The notes beneath the pieces are model-generated. The model was given only the letters and a program-made list of their open reading frames with translations, was not told where the DNA came from and made no database searches. Positions 18,574 through 26,590 of a DNA stretch of 64,000 nucleotides are shown one piece after another (position 1 is the first letter of the stretch; each line of letters opens with the position of its first letter). The stretch comes from a candidate division WOR-3 bacterium. Its GTDB lineage: Bacteria; SDB-A. The position numbers and the translations under genes were made by a program. The stretch spans positions 1 to 64,000 of the forward strand of contig JAFGSQ010000024.1 of NCBI GenBank assembly GCA_016934535.1. The letters are read 5' to 3'.

Positions 18574-19578
18574 TCAGCGTTTCACGGCATCATACAGGAT
18601 TTTTCCGCCGACTCTTCTGAAATTGATATCAAAATATCCGGTCTCGAGTCTGTCTTTGTAAGGATAAACTCCTTCGGCGACAATTGTGCCGAGTATTTCC
18701 TTTTCGTGAACCTTTTCTTCTTCTAAAGATACAGAGCCCCTGCCAATGAGGAATTCGTCTCTCGAAAGGAAAATAGCGGTTAAAGTCAGTGATGCGCTCA
18801 GCAGAAAAATAATCACGGCAAAAACAATAACCGTCATAAAATTAAAATCTATCTTTTTGTCCGGGTCTTCCCCTTCCGTCTTCTTCTTCAAAATACCTAT
18901 CGCTTTTTTCTGATTCAGAGACGCCAGAATTTTGTAAATCTTGACCCTCGAGGGTATCGGCAGATGAAGAATTTCGCCCAGATATTTCTTGTTCCCGACG
19001 AAATTATAAAGAAAACGCTCTTCCCTTGTGAGTTTTTCAACTGAAACACTGTTCACAGAGATAAGCGTTTCTTCGTCGCCAATTGATTCAACTATAAGCT
19101 CCATGTTTTCGACGGACTTCAGGTAATCGTTCCAGAGCGATTCTATGTCCTCTTCAATTTCGAGTTCCGATTTATGATAGAGCAGCTCGTTTTCAGCGAA
19201 CGTAGTTCCCGCTATCTCTTCGTTTTTAAGGGAAAAGACATTGAACGCAATGTCTCGTATCTTGCCTTTTATAAATCTTATTCTCTTTTCAGGCGACAGG
19301 TTCCCCGAACCTGATAAAAGCTCTCCGGTGCTCAGATCTTTTTCCTGCGCAGTTTTTTCGAGTCCGGAGAATTCTTCGTCGCTTATCAGTTCGCTGTTAG
19401 TCTGAAGGTAGAACCAGAGAGGCACGGCCTTCCCGTCCTTTGTCTGCCAGATTGCGGCACTGATCTTTCCCGATGAAATGTTAAGAAAAATGTTGTCTCC
19501 CAAAGATGTGATTATGGAGAATATTCCGTTTCTCTCTTCTTTGCTCAACTTTATCATCATATCGTATATCATGCTCAT
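18574..19578 (-). CDS. Single-pass membrane protein of unknown function, PATAN/DUF4388-like N-terminus
   Basis: A 334-residue protein. Residues 1-70 (N-I-F-L-N-I-S-S-G-K-I-S-A-A-I-W) faintly resemble the strand order of PATAN/DUF4388 modules of bacterial signalling proteins; this is tentative. Residues ~185-235 (REERFLYNFVGNKKYLGEIL) look like the R-x-x-x-L-F-x-x-I-D-G-x-x-x-x-x-I-L helix set common after such domains. One strong membrane helix lies near residues 245-272 and the last ~60 residues would be outside the cytoplasm. It begins two bases after the stop of the 19581 gene, so the two probably act together. No enzyme motif seen. Confidence 0.5.
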   Translation of the reverse strand: MSMIYDMMIKLSKEERNGIFSIITSLGDNIFLNISSGKISAAIWQTKDGKAVPLWFYLQTNSELISDEEFSGLEKTAQEKDLSTGELLSGSGNLSPEKRIRFIKGKIRDIAFNVFSLKNEEIAGTTFAENELLYHKSELEIEEDIESLWNDYLKSVENMELIVESIGDEETLISVNSVSVEKLTREERFLYNFVGNKKYLGEILHLPIPSRVKIYKILASLNQKKAIGILKKKTEGEDPDKKIDFNFMTVIVFAVIIFLLSASLTLTAIFLSRDEFLIGRGSVSLEEEKVHEKEILGTIVAEGVYPYKDRLETGYFDINFRRVGGKILYDAVKR

Positions 19579-19580
19579 CG

Positions 19581-21530
19581 CTACGCCCCTTCATTCCTTG
19601 AAATCAAATATGAAAACAAGCCGAAAAGTACGTAAACAGAGGCAAAAACAGCTAAAGACAATATTAATAAAAAACCGCTCATTCCTTTTGCATTCACGTA
19701 ATAAACGGTAAACAAAGTTACTATGCCTGCGGTCACTGCCGCGAAATCGAATCTGAATCCTTTTCCTTTTATGTTGTGAACGAAACCGGGAAGAAGCATC
19801 GAATAAGCGAAGTAAAGTCTCTTTCTCTTGTTCTTCAATGATTCTGAAATTTCATTCACTATTCCTTTTTCGTCGGCGAGTTTTCCAAGTTTTTCAACTC
19901 TGGAAATGCAACCTGAACAAAGCAGTGTGCCTTTCTGGCTTCTCTTGCATAGATTGCAAACCGGAGCTCCGCAGAGGTCGCAGAATTCAACAGTAATTTT
20001 CCTGAAAGCGACAAAGTTGAAGAAAAGCCCGGCCATCAGAAAAACCGACATCATCAATGCGGTTTTCCTGAGTCTCGTTCCGAATACAGCAGAAAACCTG
20101 TTATCGTATACGGATCCCTGAGAAAATATCCGGGAGGGAACGAGCATTTTCTGCGGAATTATCTCTATAGTCAAAAATTCCGAAGTCGGCAACAGAGAAA
20201 GCATGCCGAAACTTTTTTCCTCGAGAAATCCCGGTGACAGTTTTTCCAGATTCAATTTGAAAAGTTCGGACTTGTCTTTTTGGAAAGTTTTGAGGTAATA
20301 CACGTAGAGATTGTAATTAATTTCGGGGTCGGTGCTGTCAATTCTCCACGCGCTCTGAAAACAATTATACGCCGAATCTCTTATCCCCATGTCGAAAAAT
20401 ACACAACCTCTGTTGTTTAATATTATCTGTTTCGGCATAGCGGGTGCCGCGCGGGAATACAGTTCCAGAGCCGATCTGAAATCCTTGTCTCTGCGACACA
20501 GAACAGCCGATGCGAAAACTTCTTCTTCAGCGGCTCCTTCCTCAGGATAGGGATTACCTCCTCCTTCGAGAAAAAGTATTTTCTCGTAAATGCTTCTTCC
20601 AGGTGAATTTAACGAAAATCCCCTCAGTGCGGCGCTGATTTCAACCGATAGAAGAGACAGAATAAAAGCTCCGAGTCCCGCCGCTGTCATTGTAATTTTT
20701 TCTTTTTTCCCGAGCATTGAAAATGAAATTCCAAAAAGAAACGAACCGAGATAGAAAGGTTTGCTTGCGAGAATAAAAAATGACGACAGAATCAGCGAAG
20801 ACGAAAATTTCGAAGAAAGATCGAGGCGCAGAAATTTTTTGGAAAGATGATATATGCTGTGCCAGATATACACCGCGTTCTTGAAAAAGGCGCATATAAT
20901 AATGTAGAAACCGAAAGCAAGCAAAAATACCGCGAAAGCATATAGAGGAGTCTGAATAAAGTCGAGGGCGTTGTATGGTTTTCTCAGCAATGAAAAGTAC
21001 GCTATAACTTCAGACACCAATTTGGAAAACTGCTTTTTTTTCCAGTAAATAGACATAATCTCCCTGGAAACCGCCTGATTTTCAGCGAAACTTCTCGACA
21101 GATTCAGAAATCGCAGTTTTTCATCTTCGCTGACGGACTGCCCGGCTTTAAGATAAAAATATCCGCTGAGATGTTTTGACCCCTTCATTCCTTTTGAAGA
21201 AAGGATATCGCTAATCCACTGCAGTTCTTCTTCCTTTACTGAGTCATTGTCTGAAAGCATGAAAAAATAGAAATGAAAAAAAAGATTGTTAGATGCGATG
21301 CTGTCAGCTTTTTTGAGGCTTTCTCTGTCGTCAGAGAGTACAAAAATCCTGAAAGCGTTGTCTTCATGCGCTCCGCTGAGTATGGTTTCAAGCTTTTCTT
21401 CCGGAATTCTCAGGATGCTGTCAATTGAAGATGTCTGGAAAGCTTCATAGATCTCTATCTGTGCTTTTAGAAGGTCGGCGGGAACAGCAGAACTGAAAAC
21501 AGAAATCACTAAAAAAGTTATCAGAGCCAT
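19581..21530 (-). CDS. Multi-pass membrane protein with TPR-like repeats and a six-cysteine motif
   Basis: A 649-residue protein with an N-terminal signal-like segment, a helical domain, two or three membrane helices near residues 190-300, a TPR-like region (S-A-L-E-L-Y-S-R-A-A then N-N-R-G-C-V-F-F-D-M-G), and further membrane helices at the C-terminus. Near residue 535 six cysteines sit as C-x2-C-x4-C-x2-C-x9-C-x2-C, a likely zinc-binding knuckle. I do not recognise the family. It overlaps the yraN gene by 10 bases and is followed two bases later by the PATAN-like protein. The layout suggests a membrane assembly or sensing component with its zinc site on the cytosolic side. Confidence 0.55.
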   Translation of the reverse strand: MALITFLVISVFSSAVPADLLKAQIEIYEAFQTSSIDSILRIPEEKLETILSGAHEDNAFRIFVLSDDRESLKKADSIASNNLFFHFYFFMLSDNDSVKEEELQWISDILSSKGMKGSKHLSGYFYLKAGQSVSEDEKLRFLNLSRSFAENQAVSREIMSIYWKKKQFSKLVSEVIAYFSLLRKPYNALDFIQTPLYAFAVFLLAFGFYIIICAFFKNAVYIWHSIYHLSKKFLRLDLSSKFSSSLILSSFFILASKPFYLGSFLFGISFSMLGKKEKITMTAAGLGAFILSLLSVEISAALRGFSLNSPGRSIYEKILFLEGGGNPYPEEGAAEEEVFASAVLCRRDKDFRSALELYSRAAPAMPKQIILNNRGCVFFDMGIRDSAYNCFQSAWRIDSTDPEINYNLYVYYLKTFQKDKSELFKLNLEKLSPGFLEEKSFGMLSLLPTSEFLTIEIIPQKMLVPSRIFSQGSVYDNRFSAVFGTRLRKTALMMSVFLMAGLFFNFVAFRKITVEFCDLCGAPVCNLCKRSQKGTLLCSGCISRVEKLGKLADEKGIVNEISESLKNKRKRLYFAYSMLLPGFVHNIKGKGFRFDFAAVTAGIVTLFTVYYVNAKGMSGFLLILSLAVFASVYVLFGLFSYLISRNEGA

Positions 21531-21898
21531 AGATTGTCCGTCAAAGCGTTTTCAATGTGAGTCAGTTCTCCTGATTCAAGGTCAACACAAATAAAATCCA
21601 GCCTCACGTCGGTTTTTCCCCACATTCCGTTTTCAACAAGATACTTTTTTACGGCTCTGAGAAACGTTTTTCTTTGCTTGGCGCTCCAGGATTCAAGCTC
21701 ACTGTCCCAGCTATCTTTGCTTCTCGTTTTAACTTCAACAAAAACAGCGGTAGTCCCATCACGCGCTATTATGTCTATCTCAGCCTTCCCCTCTCGAATG
21801 TTTCGCTTTTCGACATTGTATCCTTTTTTTTTCAGATATTCAACGGCGATATTCTCGCCATAGATCCCCGTTTGAATTTTCAGGTTTTTTCCCGGCAC
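21521..21898 (-). CDS. yraN: YraN/UPF0102 family nuclease-like protein
   Basis: A 125-residue protein with the complete UPF0102 pattern: G-x-x-G-E-x-x-A-x-x-Y-L at the N-terminus, R-N-I-R-E-G-K-A-E-I-D-I-I-A, and VFVEVKTRS. The E, D and E-x-K residues are those of restriction-endonuclease-like folds; cellular function remains poorly defined in all bacteria. Its first 59 bases lie within the end of rnhB in another frame, a longer overlap than usual but the conserved N-terminus supports this start. The rnhB-yraN pairing is common across bacteria and follows the trmD-rplS block here. Confidence 0.85.
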   Translation of the reverse strand: MPGKNLKIQTGIYGENIAVEYLKKKGYNVEKRNIREGKAEIDIIARDGTTAVFVEVKTRSKDSWDSELESWSAKQRKTFLRAVKKYLVENGMWGKTDVRLDFICVDLESGELTHIENALTDNLWL

Positions 21899-22502
21899 TT
21901 GAATCCTTTCTGAGAGGTTTGAAACTCATCCTGTGAATGGGTGAAGGACCTATCCCATCAAGGGCTTCGAGGTGTTTTTTTGAAAGATACCCGGCGTTTG
22001 TCGAAAATCCGTATCCCGGATACAAAAGATCATAAAGCTCCATCATTCTGTCTCTTATGACTTTAGCAATTATGGATGCCGCTGCGATTGAATAACATTT
22101 TGAATCACCTCTGACAACAGTTTTCTGAACGATTCCGGGCACTGGTATTTCAAAAACGCCGTCAACAAGTATGAAATCCGGTAAAACAGACAGAGAAACC
22201 ACGGCGTTTTTCATGGCTTCAAGAGAAGCTTTTAGGATGTTTATCAGATCAATCTTCTCGGGAAGAACGTAACCTATGCCGATTTCAAGAGCGGCGCATT
22301 TTATTTCGTGATAAAGAATCTCTCTTTTGTTCCTGGTAAGCTTTTTAGAATCTTCCACGCCCTTAATTTTTTTTTCTATAGGCAATACGCACGCCGCAGC
22401 CACTACAGGGCCTGCGAGAGGACCCCTTCCGGCTTCATCGACTCCGCATATAATTCTCGCCCCTTCTCTTCGTGCTTTCCTCTCAAAGAAGAGGTTCGGC
22501 AA
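21840..22502 (-). CDS. rnhB: Ribonuclease HII
   Basis: A 220-residue enzyme that cuts RNA in RNA-DNA hybrids and removes single misincorporated ribonucleotides. The signature GVDEAGRGPLAGPV carries the first catalytic Asp and Glu; D-F-I-L-V-D-G holds another Asp, and K-C-Y-S-I-A-A-A-S-I-I-A-K-V is the conserved helix. The length is typical. It lies two bases after rplS. The C-terminal ~25 residues are polar and overlap the start of yraN. Confidence 0.92.
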   Translation of the reverse strand: MPNLFFERKARREGARIICGVDEAGRGPLAGPVVAAACVLPIEKKIKGVEDSKKLTRNKREILYHEIKCAALEIGIGYVLPEKIDLINILKASLEAMKNAVVSLSVLPDFILVDGVFEIPVPGIVQKTVVRGDSKCYSIAAASIIAKVIRDRMMELYDLLYPGYGFSTNAGYLSKKHLEALDGIGPSPIHRMSFKPLRKDSSAGKKPENSNGDLWREYRR

Positions 22503-22504
22503 AA

Positions 22505-22849
22505 TTACCGCCTTTCTTTTATCTTTGTAGCTTTGCCTTTTCGTTCTCTCATGTAATAAAGCTTAGCTCTTCTCACTTTCCCTTTTTTGAGTAATTTTAC
22601 GCTTGATATTATGGGCGAGTGAATAGGGAAGACTCTTTCGACGCCGACTCCGTCCGAAATTTTTCTTACCGTAAAAGTTCCCCTTGCTCCTTTTCCATTA
22701 TTCATGGCTATGACTGCGCCTTTAAAAAGCCTAATGAGTGTTTTATCGCCTTCTTTAATCTTTATCCTGACTGCAACAGTGTCGCCGACGGATATGTCGG
22801 GAACTTCCTGCGTCATCTGGGACGCTTCGATAGCTTTCACCCTTTCCAT
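22505..22849 (-). CDS. rplS: 50S ribosomal protein L19
   Basis: A 114-residue protein of standard length. [13 protein letters not shown], then [16 protein letters not shown][10 protein letters not shown] and the basic [10 protein letters not shown] form the L19 signature. L19 sits at the interface between the ribosomal subunits. It follows trmD by four bases in the widespread trmD-rplS order. Confidence 0.95.
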   Translation of the reverse strand: MERVKAIEASQMTQEVPDISVGDTVAVRIKIKEGDKTLIRLFKGAVIAMNNGKGARGTFTVRKISDGVGVERVFPIHSPIISSVKLLKKGKVRRAKLYYMRERKGKATKIKERR

Positions 22850-22853
22850 TTTA

Positions 22854-23531
22854 TCACCTTTTTTCCCTTTCCTTTTTTTTTCTTTTTTCTGTTCTTTCTA
22901 TCCTTCTCGACTCCCGCCAAAGGGCAATTTTACCATGGTCTCCCGACAAAAGGACATCGGGAACTTTATTTCCTTCAAACATTGAAGGCCTGGTGTAAAG
23001 TTCCTCTTCGCACAGTCCGTCCGTGGAGAAGGAATCGAGGATCAGATTTTCTTCATTGTTGAGAACTCCCGGAATGAGCCTTACAACAGCTTCGGCGATT
23101 ACGAGAGCCGGCAGTTCTCCTCCGGACAACATATAATCGCCAATCGATATCTCTTCATCGACGAAATTATCTATGAACCTCTGATCAACTCCTCTGTACC
23201 TTCCACAGACAAGTATCAAGTGCTTTTTCCTGGAAAGCTCCCCTGCTTTTTCGCGGTCAAACAAACATCCCTGAGGGGAAGTGAGAACTATCCATGATTC
23301 GTCGTCTTTAAGTTCCTTAACAGCAGCGGCGAGCGGAGGTGCCATAAAAACCATACCGGGACCTCCTCCGAAAGGGTAATCGTCCACTCTGCCGTGCGGA
23401 TCGTCGGAATAATCCCTGAGATTGACGAAATTCAAAACAGCGAGATTTTTTTCTGCGGCTCTCGACAGTATTCCGAATCCGGCGTAAGGCATTATAGCTC
23501 CCGGAAATATTGTAATTATATCTATTTTCAT
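22854..23531 (-). CDS. trmD: tRNA (guanine-N1)-methyltransferase
   Basis: A 225-residue enzyme that methylates G37 next to the anticodon using SAM. It has the trefoil-knot SPOUT motifs [23 protein letters not shown], and [15 protein letters not shown]. The start is the ATG at 23531; no Shine-Dalgarno precedes it, and a GC-rich hairpin with a T-rich tract lies immediately upstream (23545-23564). rimM, usually found between khpA and trmD in this operon type, is absent here. rplS follows four bases later. Confidence 0.95.
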   Translation of the reverse strand: MKIDIITIFPGAIMPYAGFGILSRAAEKNLAVLNFVNLRDYSDDPHGRVDDYPFGGGPGMVFMAPPLAAAVKELKDDESWIVLTSPQGCLFDREKAGELSRKKHLILVCGRYRGVDQRFIDNFVDEEISIGDYMLSGGELPALVIAEAVVRLIPGVLNNEENLILDSFSTDGLCEEELYTRPSMFEGNKVPDVLLSGDHGKIALWRESRRIERTEKRKKKEREKR

Positions 23532-23544
23532 TATAAAGAAAAGC

Positions 23545-23564
23545 CGCCAGGGGAAACCCTGGCG
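23545..23564 (-). terminator. Hairpin with T-rich tract upstream of trmD, terminator or attenuator
   Basis: An eight-base perfect stem (CGCCAGGG paired with CCCTGGCG) closes a four-base loop. On the minus strand it is followed by GCTTTTCTTTATA and then directly by the trmD ATG. This is the shape of a short intrinsic terminator, set in the 45-base gap between khpA and trmD, the second-largest gap in the surrounding run. It could end the ffh-rpsP-khpA transcript, attenuate trmD-rplS expression, or mark an RNA processing site. Confidence 0.6.
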
Positions 23565-23576
23565 ACGTATTAAGAT

Positions 23577-23828
23577 TCAGTCCAGTATTTCGAGAATGGC
23601 TCGTTTTCCGGTTTTCATAGCCGCGGCAGAGACTATATGTCTGAGAGCTTTTGCCGTCCGGCCTTCTTTACCTATAATTTTTCCGAGATCGCCTGAACCG
23701 ACTTTGAGTTCGAGATAAACTGTTTTCTGATGGTCGGTTGTTGTCACTTTGACCTCGCCGGGATCGTCGACGAGTTTTTTCGCAATGAACTCTACCAGTT
23801 CCTGAACCGACTGATTTGAATTGTTCAT
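23577..23828 (-). CDS. khpA: KH-domain RNA-binding protein KhpA
   Basis: An 83-residue protein consisting of one type II KH domain. The RNA-contacting loop reads I-I-G-K-E-G-R-T (G-x-x-G = GKEG), followed by A-K-A-L-R-H-I-V-S-A-A-A. In many bacteria it stands between rpsP and rimM/trmD, as here, and works with KhpB in RNA binding and cell-size control. It lies 10 bases after rpsP. Confidence 0.9.
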   Translation of the reverse strand: MNNSNQSVQELVEFIAKKLVDDPGEVKVTTTDHQKTVYLELKVGSGDLGKIIGKEGRTAKALRHIVSAAAMKTGKRAILEILD

Positions 23829-23838
23829 CTTCCGCTCC

Positions 23839-24087
23839 TTACTGAGATTGTTCTTTTTTGTGTCTGCGAATTAGGGATGAAACCGTTTCGGTTACGGAGG
23901 CTCCTTTTTGCACCCAGTTTGTGAGTTTTTCGTAATCCAAGCTGAACTCAGCCGGTTTTCTCGGATTGTAATAACCGAGCTTTTCGATGCACTTTCCGTC
24001 TCTTCTGTGCCGCTTGTCTGCGACAATTATGTGGTAAAAGGGCGAATTTCTTTTTCCGAATCTCGCAAGATGTATTCTAACTGACAA
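23839..24087 (-). CDS. rpsP: 30S ribosomal protein S16
   Basis: An 82-residue protein when started at the TTG at 24087. This start gives S-V-R-I-H-L-A-R-F-G-K-R-N-S-P-F-Y, exactly where S16 proteins begin, and has AGGAGG at 24098-24103, ten bases upstream. A longer in-frame ATG start would add 15 residues not seen in the family and leave the AGGAGG inside the gene. The body continues with I-V-V-A-D-K-R-H-R-R-D-G-K-x-I-E-K-L-G-Y-Y-N-P. Ffh lies upstream and khpA downstream in the common ffh-rpsP order. Confidence 0.92.
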   Translation of the reverse strand: MSVRIHLARFGKRNSPFYHIIVADKRHRRDGKCIEKLGYYNPRKPAEFSLDYEKLTNWVQKGASVTETVSSLIRRHKKEQSQ

Positions 24088-24137
24088 AGGTTCGATACCT
24101 CCTCTTAGTATTATTAGTGATGAACGAAACATTTATA

Positions 24138-25472
24138 TTATCTTTTCTTTCTTTTCTTTGTCAAGCCCTTTGTCAGGGCCATTTTTGCCAAAGATTGCCT
24201 GCCTATTATACCTTTGAGCATTTTTTTCGACGATTCAAACTGTTTTACCAGGTTAGTCACGTCTGAAATTTGAGTTCCGCTTCCGGCCGCTATCCTCTTT
24301 TTTCTGCTCGCGTTAATTATTTCGGGGTGCTGTCTTTCTCCGGGAGTCATTGAAAAAATCAGGGCTTCGATTTTGTTTATTTCTTTTTCGTCAATTTTCA
24401 CGTTCTGGACGGCAGTGCCCGGCAGCATAGACAGAAGGTTTTCGAGAGGTCCCATTTTTTTCAGAGTTCTGAGTTGGTAGACAAAATCCTCCAGAGTAAA
24501 AGAAAGATCCGCCATTTTTTTTGCCATCTTTTCCGCTTCGACCTGGTCCGACGCTTCCCTGGCTTTTTCTACCAGCGAGGCTATGTCTCCCATGCCGGTT
24601 ATTCTGGAAGCCATTCTTTCGGGGAAAAACTCAGATAATTCTTCGGCCTTTTCCCCTGTCCCTACGAATTTCACAGGCGCTCCCGTTGCTATTTTCATGC
24701 TGAGAGCTGCGCCGCCTCGCGCGTCTCCGTCAAGTTTTGTCAGCACAATTCCTGTGATGCCGACTTTTTTGTCGAAGGATTCTGCTACTTGCAGGGCGTC
24801 TTGACCAGTCATGGCGTCCACCACGAGTAGTACTTCATGCGGCTTGAATTTGTCTTTAATGTCCGCGAGTTCCTCTATCATTTCTTCGTCTATGTGCAGT
24901 CTTCCGGCCGTGTCGAGCAGGACCGCTCCTTTCATATTTTTTCGCGCTTCGGATATCGCGACTTCGACGCTTTTCATTGCGCTTTCTGTGTTTACTGGCG
25001 AGAAGGACAAGCCATATTTCGCGCAGAGCACTTCGAGCTGTTGAGAAGCAGCGGGTCTTTTCACATCACAAGCGGAGAGGAGAGGGTCTATTCCTTTGTT
25101 TTTCAGAAACAAACCGAGTTTTGCGCATGTTGTCGTTTTGCCGCTGCCCTGCAGTCCGACAAGCATAATCAGAGGAGGATTTCCGCTCAAACGCAGTTCC
25201 TGTTTTGAGCTTCCGAGCATGATCCTTATTTCGTCGAAGACAATTTTTGCGACTACATCACCGGGAGAAATACTTTTTAGAACTTTTTCTCCGACAGCTT
25301 TTGTTCTGATGTTTTCACAAAAATCGCGGGCAATCTTATAATTTACGTCTGCTTCCAGCAATATTCTTCTTATTTCCCTGAGGATTTCGTCAACATCCTT
25401 TTCCGTTAGATGTCCTCTTCTTTTCAGTTTTGCGAATACTTCAGAAAAGTTTTTTGTCAGGTTTTCAAACAC
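24138..25472 (-). CDS. ffh: Signal recognition particle protein Ffh
   Basis: A 444-residue SRP GTPase that brings nascent membrane and secreted proteins to the Sec/YidC machinery. The NG domain has G-L-Q-G-S-G-K-T-T-T (P-loop), D-T-A-G-R-L-H-I-D, and T-K-L-D-G-D-A-R-G-G. The methionine-rich M domain occupies the last ~130 residues and ends in a basic K-K-R-K-K-R tail; M-P-G is present as L-S-M-L-P-G. The length is standard. Its start overlaps the stop of the glycerate kinase gene by 16 bases. Confidence 0.95.
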   Translation of the reverse strand: MFENLTKNFSEVFAKLKRRGHLTEKDVDEILREIRRILLEADVNYKIARDFCENIRTKAVGEKVLKSISPGDVVAKIVFDEIRIMLGSSKQELRLSGNPPLIMLVGLQGSGKTTTCAKLGLFLKNKGIDPLLSACDVKRPAASQQLEVLCAKYGLSFSPVNTESAMKSVEVAISEARKNMKGAVLLDTAGRLHIDEEMIEELADIKDKFKPHEVLLVVDAMTGQDALQVAESFDKKVGITGIVLTKLDGDARGGAALSMKIATGAPVKFVGTGEKAEELSEFFPERMASRITGMGDIASLVEKAREASDQVEAEKMAKKMADLSFTLEDFVYQLRTLKKMGPLENLLSMLPGTAVQNVKIDEKEINKIEALIFSMTPGERQHPEIINASRKKRIAAGSGTQISDVTNLVKQFESSKKMLKGIIGRQSLAKMALTKGLTKKRKKR

Positions 25473-26590
25473 TTGACTTGTCCTTTTTTTACAATTTCAA
25501 AAACAATTTCAGCCATTTCCCGTGCCGTCCTCGCAAGATTGTTCTCCGCGGATTTCAAAGCTTCATCGAGATTCATTGGCCCCGGCAAAATGGATATCAC
25601 TTGTGACCCTTTCAAGCGGGCGTCAATCCAACCTGTCAGCGTCAGAACAGAGACGCCTGCAACGGAGGCTTTTTTCGCCACGAAACCGGTTATTTTTCCG
25701 GAACCGGAAGTTGTGTCGACTTTTCCTTCTCCCGTCACGGCGAGAAAGCATTCAGACAGTCTTTTTTCAAATGAAGCCAAAGAAGCTACGTATTCTGCTC
25801 CGCTGACAGTTCTGCTGTCGAACAAAACTTTCATTAATGAGGGAACTCCACCGGCGGCTCCTCCGTGTTTTATCTTTCCAGCGTCTTTGCCGGTTTTTTT
25901 TAATAACACTTGCCTGAAGTTTTTGAATGATTTTTTTAGAAATTCAACCTCTTCATCCGTCGCCCCTTTTTGTCTCGAAAACACCTCCACACCGCCCTTT
26001 TCTCCCAACAGCGGATTTTTGACGTCGCAGAGAACGATAAACTCGGCTTTGAGGGCGCAAGAGAATATATTTGCTGTGTCAATTCTTCGGAGACGCATCA
26101 GATCGGCTCCTCTTGACTTGATTTTTTTCCCCCTCGAATCAAAAAACCCGGCGCCAAGGGCTTCCATGATCCCCGTTCCTCCGTCTGCCGTCGCAGATCC
26201 TCCCGCACAAAGATATATTTTTCCGGCTCCAGCTTCCAAAGCTTTTTTTATTACTACACCGGTTCCATATGTGCTGCCGAAAAGTGCGGGTTTCGAAGTC
26301 GGGTCTACCAGTTTCAGACCCGATGAAAGGGCAAGTTCAACGAGGGCTGTTTTTTTATCGAGCATTAAAAATTCAGTTTCGATGGGTTTCCCGAAAGGAT
26401 CGAATGTCCGGACTCTTTTTGTAACCCCTCCGGAAAAATATTTCACGGCCTCCAGAGTCCCGTCTCCTCCGTCAGCGAGTGGAAGTTCTATCGTCGAAAA
26501 ATATTTTACGAACTCAGCGGATATAATCCTGCAAGCTTTTACAGCTCCTAAAGATCCTTTGAAGCTTCCCGGACAGACAAGTACTTTCAC
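25457..26590 (-). CDS. glxK: Glycerate kinase, GlxK/GarK type
   Basis: A 377-residue protein. The N-terminus K-V-L-V-C-P-G-S-F-K-G-S-L and the segment P-L-A-D-G-G-D-G-T are diagnostic of the GlxK/GarK family, which phosphorylates glycerate to 2-phosphoglycerate. Further motifs L-C-A-G-G-S-A-T-A-D-G-G-T-G and A-V-T-G-E-G-K-V-D-T-T-S also fit. The length is typical (375-385). It overlaps both neighbours, ffh by 16 bases and the propeller gene by four, placing a metabolic enzyme within a housekeeping operon with no visible functional link. Confidence 0.9.
   Translation of the reverse strand: MKVLVCPGSFKGSLGAVKACRIISAEFVKYFSTIELPLADGGDGTLEAVKYFSGGVTKRVRTFDPFGKPIETEFLMLDKKTALVELALSSGLKLVDPTSKPALFGSTYGTGVVIKKALEAGAGKIYLCAGGSATADGGTGIMEALGAGFFDSRGKKIKSRGADLMRLRRIDTANIFSCALKAEFIVLCDVKNPLLGEKGGVEVFSRQKGATDEEVEFLKKSFKNFRQVLLKKTGKDAGKIKHGGAAGGVPSLMKVLFDSRTVSGAEYVASLASFEKRLSECFLAVTGEGKVDTTSGSGKITGFVAKKASVAGVSVLTLTGWIDARLKGSQVISILPGPMNLDEALKSAENNLARTAREMAEIVFEIVKKGQVKCLKT

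Noticed and set aside
23529-23580. A missed rimM gene between khpA and trmD
   Set aside because: The gap is 45 bases and holds only the hairpin, far too short for rimM.
24088-24132. Longer rpsP starting at an upstream ATG
   Set aside because: The extra 15 residues are not part of S16 and the AGGAGG site fits the TTG at 24087.
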